DNA from: Blastococcus sp. CT_GayMR19
GTDB taxonomy: Bacteria; Actinomycetota; Actinomycetes; Mycobacteriales; Geodermatophilaceae
Reading direction: 5' to 3'
Assembly: GCF_004570385.1 (NCBI RefSeq)
Contig: NZ_SPQL01000018.1
Location: 21,172 to 85,171 of the forward strand
DNA length: 64,000 nt
Part shown: positions 18,884 through 27,003 of the stretch, piece by piece
Layout: each line of letters begins with the position of its first letter
Position numbering within the stretch: the first letter of the stretch is position 1
Made by a program: the position numbers and the translations under genes
The notes under the pieces: generated by a model
Told to the model about the DNA's origin: nothing
The model's input: the letters and a program-made list of their open reading frames with translations, nothing else
The model's database searches: none

Positions 18884-20389
18884 GTGGCCGCACCCGTCCC
18901 CACGCCGCTGCCGAACCCGGTCGCCGCGGCGGTCACCTTCCTGTGCTCCGGCGCCGTGCTGGTGCTGGAGATCGTCGGGCTGCGGCTGATCGCGCCGTAC
19001 GTCGGCGTGACGCTGCAGACCAGCACCGCGATCATCGGGTTCGCGCTCGCGGCGATCGCGCTGGGCGCCTGGACCGGGGGCGCGACGGCCGACCGCACCG
19101 ATCCCCGCCGGCTGCTGGCGCCGCTGATGGTCGCCGGCGGAGCGCTGGTCGTGGCCGTCCTGCCGCTGGTCCGCTTCACCGGCTCGCTGCTGTCCGGCGC
19201 CGACGCGGGTGGCGTGCTGCTGCTGGCCGCCGTCGCCGTGGTGGTGCCCGCGGCGCTGCTGTCCGCCGTCCCCCCGATGGTGGTGAAGCTGCAGCTGGCC
19301 AGCCTGGCGGAGACCGGCGCGGTGGTCGGCCGGCTGTCCGGGATCGGCACGCTCGGTGGCATCGCGGCCACCTTCGTCACGGGTTTCCTGCTGATCGCCG
19401 TCCTGCCGAGCAGCGTCATCCTCGTCGGCACGGGCGGGGTGACCGTGGTCGCCGGGATCGTCGTCGGCGTGCTGCTCCGGCGGCGGACCGCCGGCGGCGC
19501 GGGCCGGGTGCCGGTGGGGCTGCTCGTCCTCGCGGTCGCCGGGGCGGGTCTGGCGGCCGTGGCGCCGACGCCGTGCGAGGAGGAGACCGCGTACCACTGC
19601 GCACGCGTGGTGGCCGACCCCGCGCGGGACACCGGCCGGGTGCTCATGCTCGACACCCTCCGGCACTCCTACGTCGACCTGGCCGACCCGACGCATCTGG
19701 AGTTCGAGTACGTGCGGGCGGTCGCGGCGGTCACCGACGTCGTCGCGCCCGCCGGGCGGGCGCTGTCCGCGCTGCACGTCGGCGGCGGAGGGCTGACCGT
19801 GCCCCGCTACCTCGCCGCCGTCCGTCCGGGCACCGACAGCCTGGTCATCGAGGTCGATCCCGGCGTGGTCGCGATCGACCGGGAGCAGCTGGAGCTGGAG
19901 ACGTCCAATTCGCTGGCGGTGCGGGTCGCCGACGGGCGGGTCGCGCTGGCCGAGGAGCGCCCGGGTCGGCGCGACCTGGTGGTGGGCGACGCCTTCGGGG
20001 GACTGTCGGTGCCGTGGCAGCTCACCACCCGGGAGGCCCTCGAGCTGGTGGATGCGGCGCTGGCGGACACCGGTGTGTACGCGGTCAACCTCATCGACCA
20101 CCCGCCGCTGGGCTTCGTCCGCGCGGAGCTGGCGACGTTGCGCGAGGTGTTCCCGCACGTGCTCCTGCTCGCCCGGGCGCCGGTGCTGGCAGGGGAGGAC
20201 GGCGGCAACCTCGTCGCCGTGGCGTCTCGCTCGCCGCTGCCGGTCGAGGGAATCGCCGGCGCCCTGACCGGCCACGACCTGGCCTGGCATCTCGCGGAGG
20301 GTGCCGAACTCGACGCCTTCATCGGCGACGCCGCGGTGCTGACCGACGACTACGCGCCGGTCGACCAGCTGCTCACCCCCTACGGCTGA
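18884..20389 (+). CDS. Fused membrane and spermidine synthase-like protein
   Basis: A 501-residue protein with two parts. Residues 10-225 contain about seven hydrophobic helices in the style of the membrane half of fused MFS/spermidine synthases. Residues 260-495 are a Rossmann methyltransferase-like fold related to spermidine synthase, with LMLDTLRHSYVDL, LHVGGGGLTVPRYL, VIEVDPGVVAIDREQ and VVGDAFGGLSVPW. The glycine-rich loop and acidic residues for nucleotide binding remain, but activity as a polyamine synthase is uncertain. The GTG start is three bases after the yedK stop, so co-transcription is likely. The 293 bp downstream hold only a ribosome binding site for the next gene and a short hairpin at about 20580-20594. 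Confidence 0.8.
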   Translation: MAAPVPTPLPNPVAAAVTFLCSGAVLVLEIVGLRLIAPYVGVTLQTSTAIIGFALAAIALGAWTGGATADRTDPRRLLAPLMVAGGALVVAVLPLVRFTGSLLSGADAGGVLLLAAVAVVVPAALLSAVPPMVVKLQLASLAETGAVVGRLSGIGTLGGIAATFVTGFLLIAVLPSSVILVGTGGVTVVAGIVVGVLLRRRTAGGAGRVPVGLLVLAVAGAGLAAVAPTPCEEETAYHCARVVADPARDTGRVLMLDTLRHSYVDLADPTHLEFEYVRAVAAVTDVVAPAGRALSALHVGGGGLTVPRYLAAVRPGTDSLVIEVDPGVVAIDREQLELETSNSLAVRVADGRVALAEERPGRRDLVVGDAFGGLSVPWQLTTREALELVDAALADTGVYAVNLIDHPPLGFVRAELATLREVFPHVLLLARAPVLAGEDGGNLVAVASRSPLPVEGIAGALTGHDLAWHLAEGAELDAFIGDAAVLTDDYAPVDQLLTPYG

Positions 20390-20682
20390 GGGCTCACAGA
20401 TCCCGGCGTCGCGTCGCGCCGCGGCGTGGTGCAGACCTGTCGACGGACGCCGTAGGGCCTCGCCCGGAAGGCGGTCGCAGGGACACCTGGCAGTCGACCG
20501 GAGTGGCACCGGGTGGCCCGTTCGTGCGTCCGGGGGGCACCGCAGGTGGAAACCGTCGACCCCCGGGTGGAGGTCATCGCCACCCAGGGTGGCTGGTGAC
20601 GGAGCGAGCGGCCCTCGACATTGGTGGCAGGCCGTCTCCGGGTCGTCCGGGCCCGGGCAGCCTGACGGAGAGGACCACCCAC

Positions 20683-21075
20683 ATGTCGCTTGCATTGTCA
20701 GGACCCTCGATGGCACTTCCGGCGTCGCGCGGTTCATCCCCGATCGAGAACGGCTCCTCAGGGGCCTTCCCGCACGCGGAGGAGCACCTCGCCGTGCGCA
20801 GCGGTCGGCTCCGCGACCACCTGCTCCACGAGCACATGCTCCACGAGCACGGCCGAACCGGACGGGAGCTCAACGGCCTGCCACTCGCGGACCTGCACCA
20901 CTTCGAGCATGTCGAGCAGGTGATGGGCCTGAACGACCTCGGCCACCGGCACCGGGCGGACGTGGGGACCCACCCGCATGTCCCCGCGGAGCCGGACGGA
21001 GCCCCGATCGCTGAAGTCCTGGCGGCCGCAGAGGGCTACCTGCCGCGCTCGGAGGCATGGTCCGTCCCTGTCTGA
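20683..21075 (+). CDS. Histidine-rich hypothetical protein
   Basis: A 130-residue soluble protein of unknown function. The centre (residues about 42-92) is rich in histidine, in the form HLLHEHMLHEH, then GLPLADLHHFEHVEQVMG, then LGHRHRADVGTHPH. The regular spacing suggests a helical, possibly metal-binding segment. There are no cysteines, signal peptide or membrane helix. The start ATG has GGAGAGG about ten bases upstream, which sets it apart from the other overlapping frames here. I do not recognise a named family. It opens a small accessory patch running to 23.8 kb. Confidence 0.6.
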   Translation: MSLALSGPSMALPASRGSSPIENGSSGAFPHAEEHLAVRSGRLRDHLLHEHMLHEHGRTGRELNGLPLADLHHFEHVEQVMGLNDLGHRHRADVGTHPHVPAEPDGAPIAEVLAAAEGYLPRSEAWSVPV

Positions 21076-21201
21076 TGCCGCGTCCGCGGGGGGTGAGGGC
21101 GCCGAAGCCGCAGCGGACTCACACGGTCTTCGGAGCGCGCACTCAGTGGGTCATCAGGCACGGCGACGAATGTCGGGAATGCACAGACCAGGAGGCGACC
21201 C

Positions 21202-21423
21202 ATGACCGCGCTCGTCATCGTCGTACTGATGGTGTTCCTGGCCGTGCTCACGATCGCGGATCTGCTCCCGGGACTCGTCCAGCCGCCTGCGCTGCCTGGC
21301 CACAGCACCCAGCCCGGACAGCTCGCGTCCTCGAGTGGGCCGCGTGGAGACGGCCCGCCGTGCGTCCTGTCCGGCGGGCAGGACGCGGTCGCGGCCCCGG
21401 TCGCACGTCGGCTGCTTCGCTGA
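21202..21423 (+). CDS. Small single-helix membrane peptide
   Basis: A 73-residue hypothetical protein. Residues 3-25 form one strongly hydrophobic helix (ALVIVVLMVFLAVLTIADLL), followed by a proline- and glycine-rich tail. A strong ribosome binding site, GGAGG at 21191-21195, lies six bases before the ATG, which is the main reason to accept it. It could be an anchored small protein or a signal peptide of a short secreted peptide. No family was recognised. Confidence 0.5.
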   Translation: MTALVIVVLMVFLAVLTIADLLPGLVQPPALPGHSTQPGQLASSSGPRGDGPPCVLSGGQDAVAAPVARRLLR

Positions 21424-21499
21424 TCCGATCGCTCCCGGTTCGAATGGCCTGTGCCGTGACCAGCGAGAACTGTCATACCCGTGCCGTAGCTTCGCTCAC

Positions 21500-23074
21500 A
21501 TGTTCGAAGGCGGTGGCTTCGGGGTCGGGCTGACGGTGAACCAGCTCGACGGTCCGGACTGCCCCGACGGAGCGCCGGTTCCTCCCGACCCGGACCGGCA
21601 TCCCACGCGCCTCGGGGAGCTCATGCCCGTCGCCGCACGCAACGACGCCGCACTGGCCGAGGAGATGCGGCGCTCGAACATCGCCGACAGCCGGCTGTGG
21701 GCCTATCGCGTCGAGATGATCGTGCAGCTGGCCTACCGCCGTCGCGACGACCGCGACCGCCCGGCCGGTACGCCCGGCGCGGCGTCACCCTCCTGGTCGG
21801 GCACGAGTCGGGTGCCGGAGGGCGTGTCCGAGTTCTTCCCGGACGAGGTCGCCATGATCATGAACTTCTCGCGGGGTGAGGCGACCACGCTGACCGCGGT
21901 GGCGTGGACCCTGATCCATCAGCTCCCCGACACGTGGGCAGCACTGGCCGACGGCGAGCTCAGCTGGTCCCGGGCCCGTGCGATGGCCCAGGAGATCGGC
22001 CGGTACGGGCCCGAGCTCGATCCGCATGTCGTGCGCACCGTCGAGGCGGTGGTGCTTCCCCAGGCGGCCGAGCTGTCGGTCACCCGGCTGAGGTCCCTCA
22101 TCCGCACCGAGGTCGTCCGCTACGACGCCGAGGCCGCCGAGCGCCGGCGTCGGAAGGCCGAGGCAGCCGCCGACGTGTTCCTCCGCCGGTCCGCACTCGA
22201 GGGCATGTCCGAGGTCGTCACCGTCGTGCCCCAGCCGGTGGCCGCCGCCATGTTCCGCATGGTGGACGCGTGCGCCCGGCAGGCCAAGGACGACGGCGAC
22301 CTCCGGCCGATCGGGCAGATCCGCGCCGAGGCGATGGCCGCGATGGCCCTCCGACCGTGGGACGACGACAGCCCAGCCGTCACCGCCGAACTCCGGGTGT
22401 TCGCGCCGCTGAACTCCCTGCTGCCCGATCCAGCCGTACCGGGGACCGGTGGCCGCCCGGCGGGCGTCGCGGAGGTCGACGGGGAGCCCGTCACCGCGAC
22501 GCACCTCCGGGCCCTGCTCACCGCGCTCGACGCCGTCTGCCCCGGCGGCCTGCAGGCGCCGACCGGTGGCTCGCTGCACCTGGACCTGCTCGGTGCCGGC
22601 GGCGGCCTGCTCGCCACGCTCACCCGCCGCGAACTCGAACAGGCGGTGCGCCGTGGCTGCCCGCAGCACCCGGACGGGGACTGTCGATGTCCGGTCGTGC
22701 AGCGGCCCCCACAGACCGCGAGCTATTCGCCCACCGCGGCCCAGCGCCGCTGGGGCAGGGCCCGTGACCACGGCTGCCGTCATCCCGGCTGCCGCAACCG
22801 GTCCGGCTGGGCGGATCTCGACCACGTCGTCCCGCACGCCGAAGGCGGGCCCACCGACTGCGACAACCTGTGCTGCCTCTGCCGCCGGCACCACCGGCTC
22901 AAGACCCATGCACCCGACTGGAGCTTCGACCTCGACGCCGACGGCGCCCTGCTGGTCACCACTCCGAGCGGCGTCACCCGGATCAGCCGGCCGCCGGGCA
23001 GCTACCTCCTCCAGCCATTCGAGTTGGGTGCTCCACTGCCCGATGCCGTCCTCGTCGACGTCGCGCCTTTCTGA
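21500..23074 (+). CDS. DUF222 and HNH endonuclease domain protein
   Basis: A 524-residue protein of the actinobacterial 13E12/DUF222 family. DUF222 covers residues about 60-340, with a coiled, basic stretch around AEAAERRRRKAEAAADVF. The HNH nuclease fold is C-terminal: CRHPGCRNRSGWADLDHVV, GGPTDCDNLCCLCRRHHRLK, giving two CxxC-type zinc pairs and the catalytic histidine in DHV. The family often has many copies per genome and has been linked to mobile DNA, but its function is unproven. TAGCTT (21487-21492) ends seven bases before the ATG with no ribosome binding site, consistent with leaderless expression. Confidence 0.85.
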   Translation: MFEGGGFGVGLTVNQLDGPDCPDGAPVPPDPDRHPTRLGELMPVAARNDAALAEEMRRSNIADSRLWAYRVEMIVQLAYRRRDDRDRPAGTPGAASPSWSGTSRVPEGVSEFFPDEVAMIMNFSRGEATTLTAVAWTLIHQLPDTWAALADGELSWSRARAMAQEIGRYGPELDPHVVRTVEAVVLPQAAELSVTRLRSLIRTEVVRYDAEAAERRRRKAEAAADVFLRRSALEGMSEVVTVVPQPVAAAMFRMVDACARQAKDDGDLRPIGQIRAEAMAAMALRPWDDDSPAVTAELRVFAPLNSLLPDPAVPGTGGRPAGVAEVDGEPVTATHLRALLTALDAVCPGGLQAPTGGSLHLDLLGAGGGLLATLTRRELEQAVRRGCPQHPDGDCRCPVVQRPPQTASYSPTAAQRRWGRARDHGCRHPGCRNRSGWADLDHVVPHAEGGPTDCDNLCCLCRRHHRLKTHAPDWSFDLDADGALLVTTPSGVTRISRPPGSYLLQPFELGAPLPDAVLVDVAPF

Positions 23075-23357
23075 GCCACTTCGAACTGGTGCGTGGAGTG
23101 CTCAGCGCCCGATCGGGGCCGCCCCGGCTCGAGTGAGGCAAGCAGGGTCGGCTGGTAACCCCCTGGGAGCCCCGGCAGGTCACCCTTCACGGCTGAGAAG
23201 TCGCTCCTCCGAACGACGTCGGGATCTGGACCGAGGTGCCCGGTGCGTGTCGGGGAGGCGACAGCCGACGCGTCAGCCAGCCGACACAGAGTTCGTGGCG
23301 ATCACCACAGGATCGGTACCGACGGCAGACGCCGCACACCGACTGAAGGGATACAAA

Positions 23358-23795
23358 ATGTTCACCCGGCTGCTCAAGGTGCTTTCCGCCCTCCTGTTCG
23401 CGCTTGTCGCAGGCATCACCCTCGCGGCGCCCGCGCAGGCGTTCTCCACCGATGACGCCTTTGAGACCCGAGCGCGTCACAACACCGCCCAACCGGTCAT
23501 GGCGCTGGTGGACTACGTCGGCACGACGCGCGTGGACGTCCGGATGTACTTGTCGGACCGTCCGGGTGACGCGTACTGCGCCGCTGGCTACGCCAAGCTG
23601 CTGAACGCCCAGTTCCAGCAGCTCGGGAACACCATCACCATCGGGACGGTCTGCTCGGGCCGCACGGCGTGGACGCCGGACAAGGTCATCACGACGGGAG
23701 CCGGTCAGATCGAGTACGTGGAGGTGTTCTTCGACAATGCGCTGTCGCACGGTCGCTGCATCCGCGGGAGCGACGGCCCGGAGGTCTGCCGCTGA
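23358..23795 (+). CDS. Small secreted protein of unknown function
   Basis: A 145-residue exported protein. Residues 1-28 are a clear Sec signal peptide (basic start, hydrophobic core LSALLFALVAGITLAA, cleavage after APAQA). The mature part of about 117 residues has four cysteines, probably two disulfides, and a beta-rich pattern (DYVGTTRVDVRMYLSD, ITIGTVCSGRTAW, IEYVEVFFDN). The ATG is preceded by GAAGGG. Base composition around the start is less GC-rich than the neighbours. No family was recognised; a secreted adhesin, inhibitor or cell-wall protein are all possible. Confidence 0.7.
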   Translation: MFTRLLKVLSALLFALVAGITLAAPAQAFSTDDAFETRARHNTAQPVMALVDYVGTTRVDVRMYLSDRPGDAYCAAGYAKLLNAQFQQLGNTITIGTVCSGRTAWTPDKVITTGAGQIEYVEVFFDNALSHGRCIRGSDGPEVCR

Positions 23796-23846
23796 TCTAA
23801 GGCAGAGCCGGCATGGGTTGTGGCGAACGCAGCGCCCAGGATCTCG

Positions 23847-24320
23847 TCAGCGGCCGATCGGGGCAGTGCGGGCGCGGGTGAGCCGGACCAGCTCGGCCGG
23901 GGCAAGCTCGACCTGCAGGCCGCGGCGTCCCGCACTGACCAGCACGGTGGGAAAGCCCAACGCGGAGTCGTCCACCACGGTGGGCAGCGCCTTCTTCTGC
24001 CCCAGCGGGCTGATCCCGCCCAGCACGTAGCCGGTCGTGCGCTCGGCATCGGCGGGTTCGGCCATGACCGCCTTGCGCCCGTCGACCGCTGAGGCGAGGG
24101 CCTTCAGGTCGAGGGTGCCGCTCACCGGGACCACCGCCACGGTCAGGACGCCGTCCACGCGCGCCACCAGGGTCTTGAACACCTGCCGGGGATCGGCGCC
24201 GAGCGCCGCCACGGCGGCCTCACCGTGGCCCTGGTCGGAGGCGTGCTCCGGGTCGTAGGGGTGCAGGGTGTGCGCCACCCGCGCGTGCTCGAGGACCCGC
24301 ACCGCGGGGGTGGCCGCCAC
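23847..24320 (-). CDS. ybaK: Cys-tRNA(Pro)/Cys-tRNA(Cys) deacylase YbaK
   Basis: A 157-residue trans-editing enzyme of the YbaK/EbsC family that hydrolyses mischarged Cys-tRNA(Pro). The catalytic lysine is expected in [11 protein letters not shown]. The rest of the fold is visible: [17 protein letters not shown], then [28 protein letters not shown] at 24318-24320 gives the normal length; TAGGCT (24329-24334) ends eight bases upstream, suggesting a leaderless message. It is divergent from sigR, with the two sigR promoters in between. Confidence 0.88.
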   Translation of the reverse strand: MAATPAVRVLEHARVAHTLHPYDPEHASDQGHGEAAVAALGADPRQVFKTLVARVDGVLTVAVVPVSGTLDLKALASAVDGRKAVMAEPADAERTTGYVLGGISPLGQKKALPTVVDDSALGFPTVLVSAGRRGLQVELAPAELVRLTRARTAPIGR

Positions 24321-24360
24321 GGCGCCGGAGCCTAGCTGCGGAACGGCGACCTGCCCGACC

Positions 24361-24388
24361 GGGAATGCCGGCCGTCCTGGCCGCGGTT
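24361..24388 (+). promoter_or_regulatory. SigR-type autoregulatory promoter (P2) of sigR
   Basis: GGGAAT at 24361-24366 and GTT at 24386-24388 match the SigR/SigH consensus GGAAT-N18/19-GTT; the gap from GGAAT to GTT is 19 bases. The predicted transcript start at about 24395-24398 coincides with an in-frame GTG at 24398-24400, which would add 43 residues to SigR. Confidence 0.7.
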
Positions 24389-24473
24389 GGACGAGCCGTG
24401 AGCAGCACCGTCTCCAGTGCCCGATCGCGGGCCGCGCACCGCCGGCCCCCGGGCCGCCCCGATGCGCCGCGAC

Positions 24474-24479
24474 TAGGAT
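24474..24479 (+). promoter_or_regulatory. -10 box (TAGGAT) of a putative constitutive sigR promoter (P1)
   Basis: TAGGAT lies 48 bases before the sigR GTG at 24527. The transcript would start near 24486 and carry the sigR ribosome binding site GGAGAGGA (24513-24520). No good -35 is seen, which is common in high-GC actinobacteria. An out-of-frame ATG sits exactly at 24486. Confidence 0.45.
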
Positions 24480-24526
24480 CGACCGATGTGGCGCCCCGCG
24501 TCCGGGGGCCTCGGAGAGGACGGTCG

Positions 24527-25222
24527 GTGCCTGAGCAGTCTGCGGACGAGACCCCCGCGATGGATGCCCCTGCGGGTCCGGTGGAGACCCCGGAGGCCCG
24601 AGCGGACGGCAGTCGGGCCGAGCTTGCCGAGTCCCGCGCCCAGCGCGACGCCCGCTTCGAACGCGACGCGCTGCCCTTCCTCGACCAGCTGTATCCCGCC
24701 GCACTGCGGATGACGCGCAACCCGGCCGACGCCGAGGACCTCGTCCAGGAGACCTTCGTCAAGGCCTACTCGGCCTTCCACCAGTTCGCCGAGGGCACCA
24801 ACCTCAAGGCGTGGCTGTACCGGATCCTGACGAACACCTACATCAACAGCTACCGCAAGAAGCAGCGCCAGCCGCAGCAGTACCCCACCGACCAGGTGCA
24901 GGACTGGCAGCTCTACGCCGCCGAGGAGCACACCTCCAGCGGGTTGCGGTCGGCCGAGATCGAAGCCCTGGACCACCTGCCGGACTCCGACATCAAGGAG
25001 GCCCTGCAGCAACTGCCCGAGGACTTCCGCCTGGCCGTCTACCTGGCCGACGTCGAGGGCTTCGCCTACAAGGAGATCGCCGAGATCATGGGCACGCCCA
25101 TCGGCACGGTGATGTCCCGGTTGCACCGCGGACGGCGGGGACTGCAGAAGCTCTTGGCCGACTATGCCCGTGAGCGCGGCTTCGTCCGCGCCGGATCCGG
25201 TGAGGAGGCCAGCCACTCATGA
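24527..25222 (+). CDS. sigR: RNA polymerase sigma factor SigR/SigH (thiol-oxidative stress)
   Basis: A 231-residue ECF sigma factor of the SigR/SigH group that directs transcription of thioredoxin, protease and other oxidative-stress genes. Region 2 lies at about residues 60-120 ([52 protein letters not shown]) and region 4 at about 160-215 ([40 protein letters not shown]). The GTG start has GGAGAGGA six to seven bases upstream. The frame remains open upstream, and GTG at 24398 could start a longer isoform. It overlaps rsrA by four bases. Confidence 0.95.
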   Translation: MPEQSADETPAMDAPAGPVETPEARADGSRAELAESRAQRDARFERDALPFLDQLYPAALRMTRNPADAEDLVQETFVKAYSAFHQFAEGTNLKAWLYRILTNTYINSYRKKQRQPQQYPTDQVQDWQLYAAEEHTSSGLRSAEIEALDHLPDSDIKEALQQLPEDFRLAVYLADVEGFAYKEIAEIMGTPIGTVMSRLHRGRRGLQKLLADYARERGFVRAGSGEEASHS

Positions 25223-25572
25223 GCAACGACGCTCCAGGGGCCGGCGAACCGATCGAGATCAACTCGTGTGACGACGTCCTGTCCCACGTGTTCGAGTTCC
25301 TGGACCACGAGACCGACGACTCCCGCCGTGCCGTCATCGCCGAGCACCTCGAGGACTGTTCCTCGTGCCTGCGCGAGTTCGGGATCGAGGCCGAGTTCAA
25401 GGCGCTGGTCCGCCGCCGGTGCGGCGGGGACGCGCCGCCGTCGGGCCTGCGGGATCGCATCAAGCTCCAGCTGACCACCGTCTCCTTCGAGGAGGACGGC
25501 ACCCAGGTCAGCGTGCAGCGGGTGTCGAGCGAGCTGGTCACCGACGCAGAAGAGCGCCCCACCTCCGCCTGA
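25219..25572 (+). CDS. rsrA: Zinc anti-sigma factor RsrA
   Basis: A 117-residue redox-sensing anti-sigma factor that binds SigR when reduced and releases it on disulfide formation. The ZAS motif is present: C17, H43, C47 and C50 (HLEDCSSC), matching the zinc ligands of Streptomyces RsrA. A fifth cysteine at about 68 (RRRCGGD) could join disulfide exchange. The ATG overlaps the sigR stop (ATGA, 25219-25222), which keeps the two in stoichiometric balance. The last codons lie inside the hairpin of the downstream terminator. Confidence 0.95.
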   Translation: MSNDAPGAGEPIEINSCDDVLSHVFEFLDHETDDSRRAVIAEHLEDCSSCLREFGIEAEFKALVRRRCGGDAPPSGLRDRIKLQLTTVSFEEDGTQVSVQRVSSELVTDAEERPTSA

Positions 25573-25593
25573 GCGGATGCGGGGCGCTCTTTA
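25550..25593. terminator. Bidirectional hairpin terminator between rsrA and bL37
   Basis: AAGAGCGCCCC (25550-25560) pairs perfectly with GGGGCGCTCTT (25581-25591), an 11-bp stem with a 20-base loop that holds a small CCGC/GCGG hairpin, followed by a short T run. The rsrA stop codon lies in the loop. The convergent bL37 gene ends 11 bases further, so it can serve both strands. Confidence 0.75.
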
Positions 25594-25603
25594 CGCGCTC
25601 ACG

Positions 25604-25678
25604 TCAGGCGTTGGGCCGCTTGCCGTGGTTGGCGCCGTTCTTCTTGCGGGAGCGCCGCTTGCGTCCACGCTTGGACAT
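25604..25678 (-). CDS. 50S ribosomal protein bL37
   Basis: A 24-residue, extremely basic protein (MSKRGRKRRSRKK then NGANHGKRPNA). It matches the tiny actinobacterial large-subunit protein bL37 seen in mycobacterial ribosome structures, which ends in the same ANHGKRPN motif. The ATG at 25676-25678 has a strong AGGAGGG at 25684-25690. Genes this short are often missed in annotation. Convergent with rsrA. Confidence 0.9.
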   Translation of the reverse strand: MSKRGRKRRSRKKNGANHGKRPNA

Positions 25679-25863
25679 CGCTGCCCTCCTCTCGCGGTGC
25701 CGGTGGGCCTGCACTGACCCGGGTGTCGCGGGCCGGGGACAGGGCGCACGTATCGTGCGCGGCGTCGCCGGGACCGCCAAGCTGACCCGGTAAGCCTCTC
25801 ACGAGGCGGTCCCGCTCCCGACACGCGTAGGGCGCCGGGCGGGGGAGCGCAGGAAGGACGGCC

Positions 25864-26910
25864 GTGGCACAGCTGGGGATCGAGAGCGTGCTGGTCGCCG
25901 GCCGCGGCCCGGCGGCCTGCGCCGTCATCACGGCCTTGAACCGGCTGGGGGTCAAGGCGGTCGCCGTGCACTCCGAGGCCGAGCGGTCGGCGCGGCACGT
26001 ACGCCTGGCTGACGACGCCGTGCTGCTCGGGCCGGCCCCCGCCGCGGAGTCCTACCTCGCGGTGCACCGCATCGTCGAGGCCGCCGCCCGGAGCGGGGTC
26101 TCGGCCGTCCTCCCCGTGCCACCGCCGCTGGCGGGCAACGCGCGGCTGGCGGCCGCTGTGAGCGATGCCGGCCTCATCTGGGTCGGTCCCGGTGCAGACG
26201 TCCTGGAGCGTCTCGGCGGGGACGGCGTCGAGCCCGCCAGTGAACGCGGGCTGCTCGCCTGGGTCACCGCCGACGGCCTGCGCTTCCCGACCCCGGTGAC
26301 CCGTGACCGGGCCGCAGGCATCGCCCGGGTGTCCTGGACCCCGGACGGGCCGCCGGACATCCCCACACGGGCCCAGCGGCTGGCCGACATCGGCTGGCGC
26401 GGGCTGGTCACCGTCGGCATCTCGCCCGACGGGGAGCTGGCGGAGGTCGCCGCCGGGTTCTCCCTGGACATCGCCGTCCTCGAGCGCTCGCACGGTGTGG
26501 ACGCCGTCGAGCTCGCCCTGCGGAGCGCCGTCCAGTCCGCCTCCGGTGGGCCCGCGCCCACCGGACGGGAGCCCCGGGCCGCCGTCACCGTGCAGCTCCG
26601 GTCCACCCTGCCGCCGGGCGAGGCCGGCCGCGTCGCCGGCCGGCTGCCCGGGACCGGCCCGCTCCAGCGTCGGGACGCGGGCGTGGACGTGGTCGCGGTC
26701 AGCGGCTACGAGCCCGGCGACCGCCTCGACGGCTGGTACGACGCACTCCTGGCCACCGTCAGCGCCGGCGCCCCGGACACGGCCTCGGCCGCGCGGCTGG
26801 CCGTCGAGGTCCTCGCCGCGATGCCGGACACCGGCGTGCCGCACGACGGACCCGCCGTGCTCGCCGTGCTCGAGCGCCTGGCCAGCGGTTCCCCGGTCTC
26901 CGGCGCCTGA
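25864..26910 (+). CDS. Biotin carboxylase-like protein lacking a recognisable ATP-grasp core
   Basis: A 348-residue protein. Residues 5-115 match the biotin carboxylase N-terminal domain (ESVLVAGRGPAACAVITALN, GVKAVAVHSEAERSARHVR, AGLIWVGPGADVLERLG). Residues about 245-335 resemble the carboxylase C-terminal domain (AVTVQLRSTLP, GVDVVAVSGYEPGDRLDGWYD, ASAARLAVEVLAAM). The ATP-grasp region between them is shortened and shows no glycine-rich loop or metal-binding glutamates. True biotin carboxylases are about 450 residues. I infer a non-catalytic or altered carboxylase homologue. It precedes the biotinyl carrier gene by 93 bp on the same strand, suggesting that it still contacts that carrier. 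GTG start, with GGAAGGA just upstream. Confidence 0.7.
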   Translation: MAQLGIESVLVAGRGPAACAVITALNRLGVKAVAVHSEAERSARHVRLADDAVLLGPAPAAESYLAVHRIVEAAARSGVSAVLPVPPPLAGNARLAAAVSDAGLIWVGPGADVLERLGGDGVEPASERGLLAWVTADGLRFPTPVTRDRAAGIARVSWTPDGPPDIPTRAQRLADIGWRGLVTVGISPDGELAEVAAGFSLDIAVLERSHGVDAVELALRSAVQSASGGPAPTGREPRAAVTVQLRSTLPPGEAGRVAGRLPGTGPLQRRDAGVDVVAVSGYEPGDRLDGWYDALLATVSAGAPDTASAARLAVEVLAAMPDTGVPHDGPAVLAVLERLASGSPVSGA

Positions 26911-27003
26911 CCCGCTCCGCGTTTCATGATCGTCCCGCCGTCCTGAGCCCTGCCCGTCGTGCTTGGATGAGGCGACCGGGGCGGGTTCGGCGGAAGGGGT
27001 TCG

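Noticed and set aside
18943..20682. Plus-strand frame leading into the His-rich protein
   Set aside because: The part before 20683 is a shadow of the spermidine-synthase-like gene; only the section with its own ribosome binding site is kept.
20390..20682. Gap considered for a riboswitch or small RNA
   Set aside because: Only a short GCCACCC/GGGTGGC hairpin and a ribosome binding site were found; no known riboswitch core could be matched by eye.
24486..24713. 75-codon frame starting at ATG 24486, six bases after TAGGAT
   Set aside because: The leaderless layout is attractive, but the frame overlaps sigR out of frame and has no conserved sequence. I treat the box as the sigR P1 promoter; a regulatory upstream frame remains possible.
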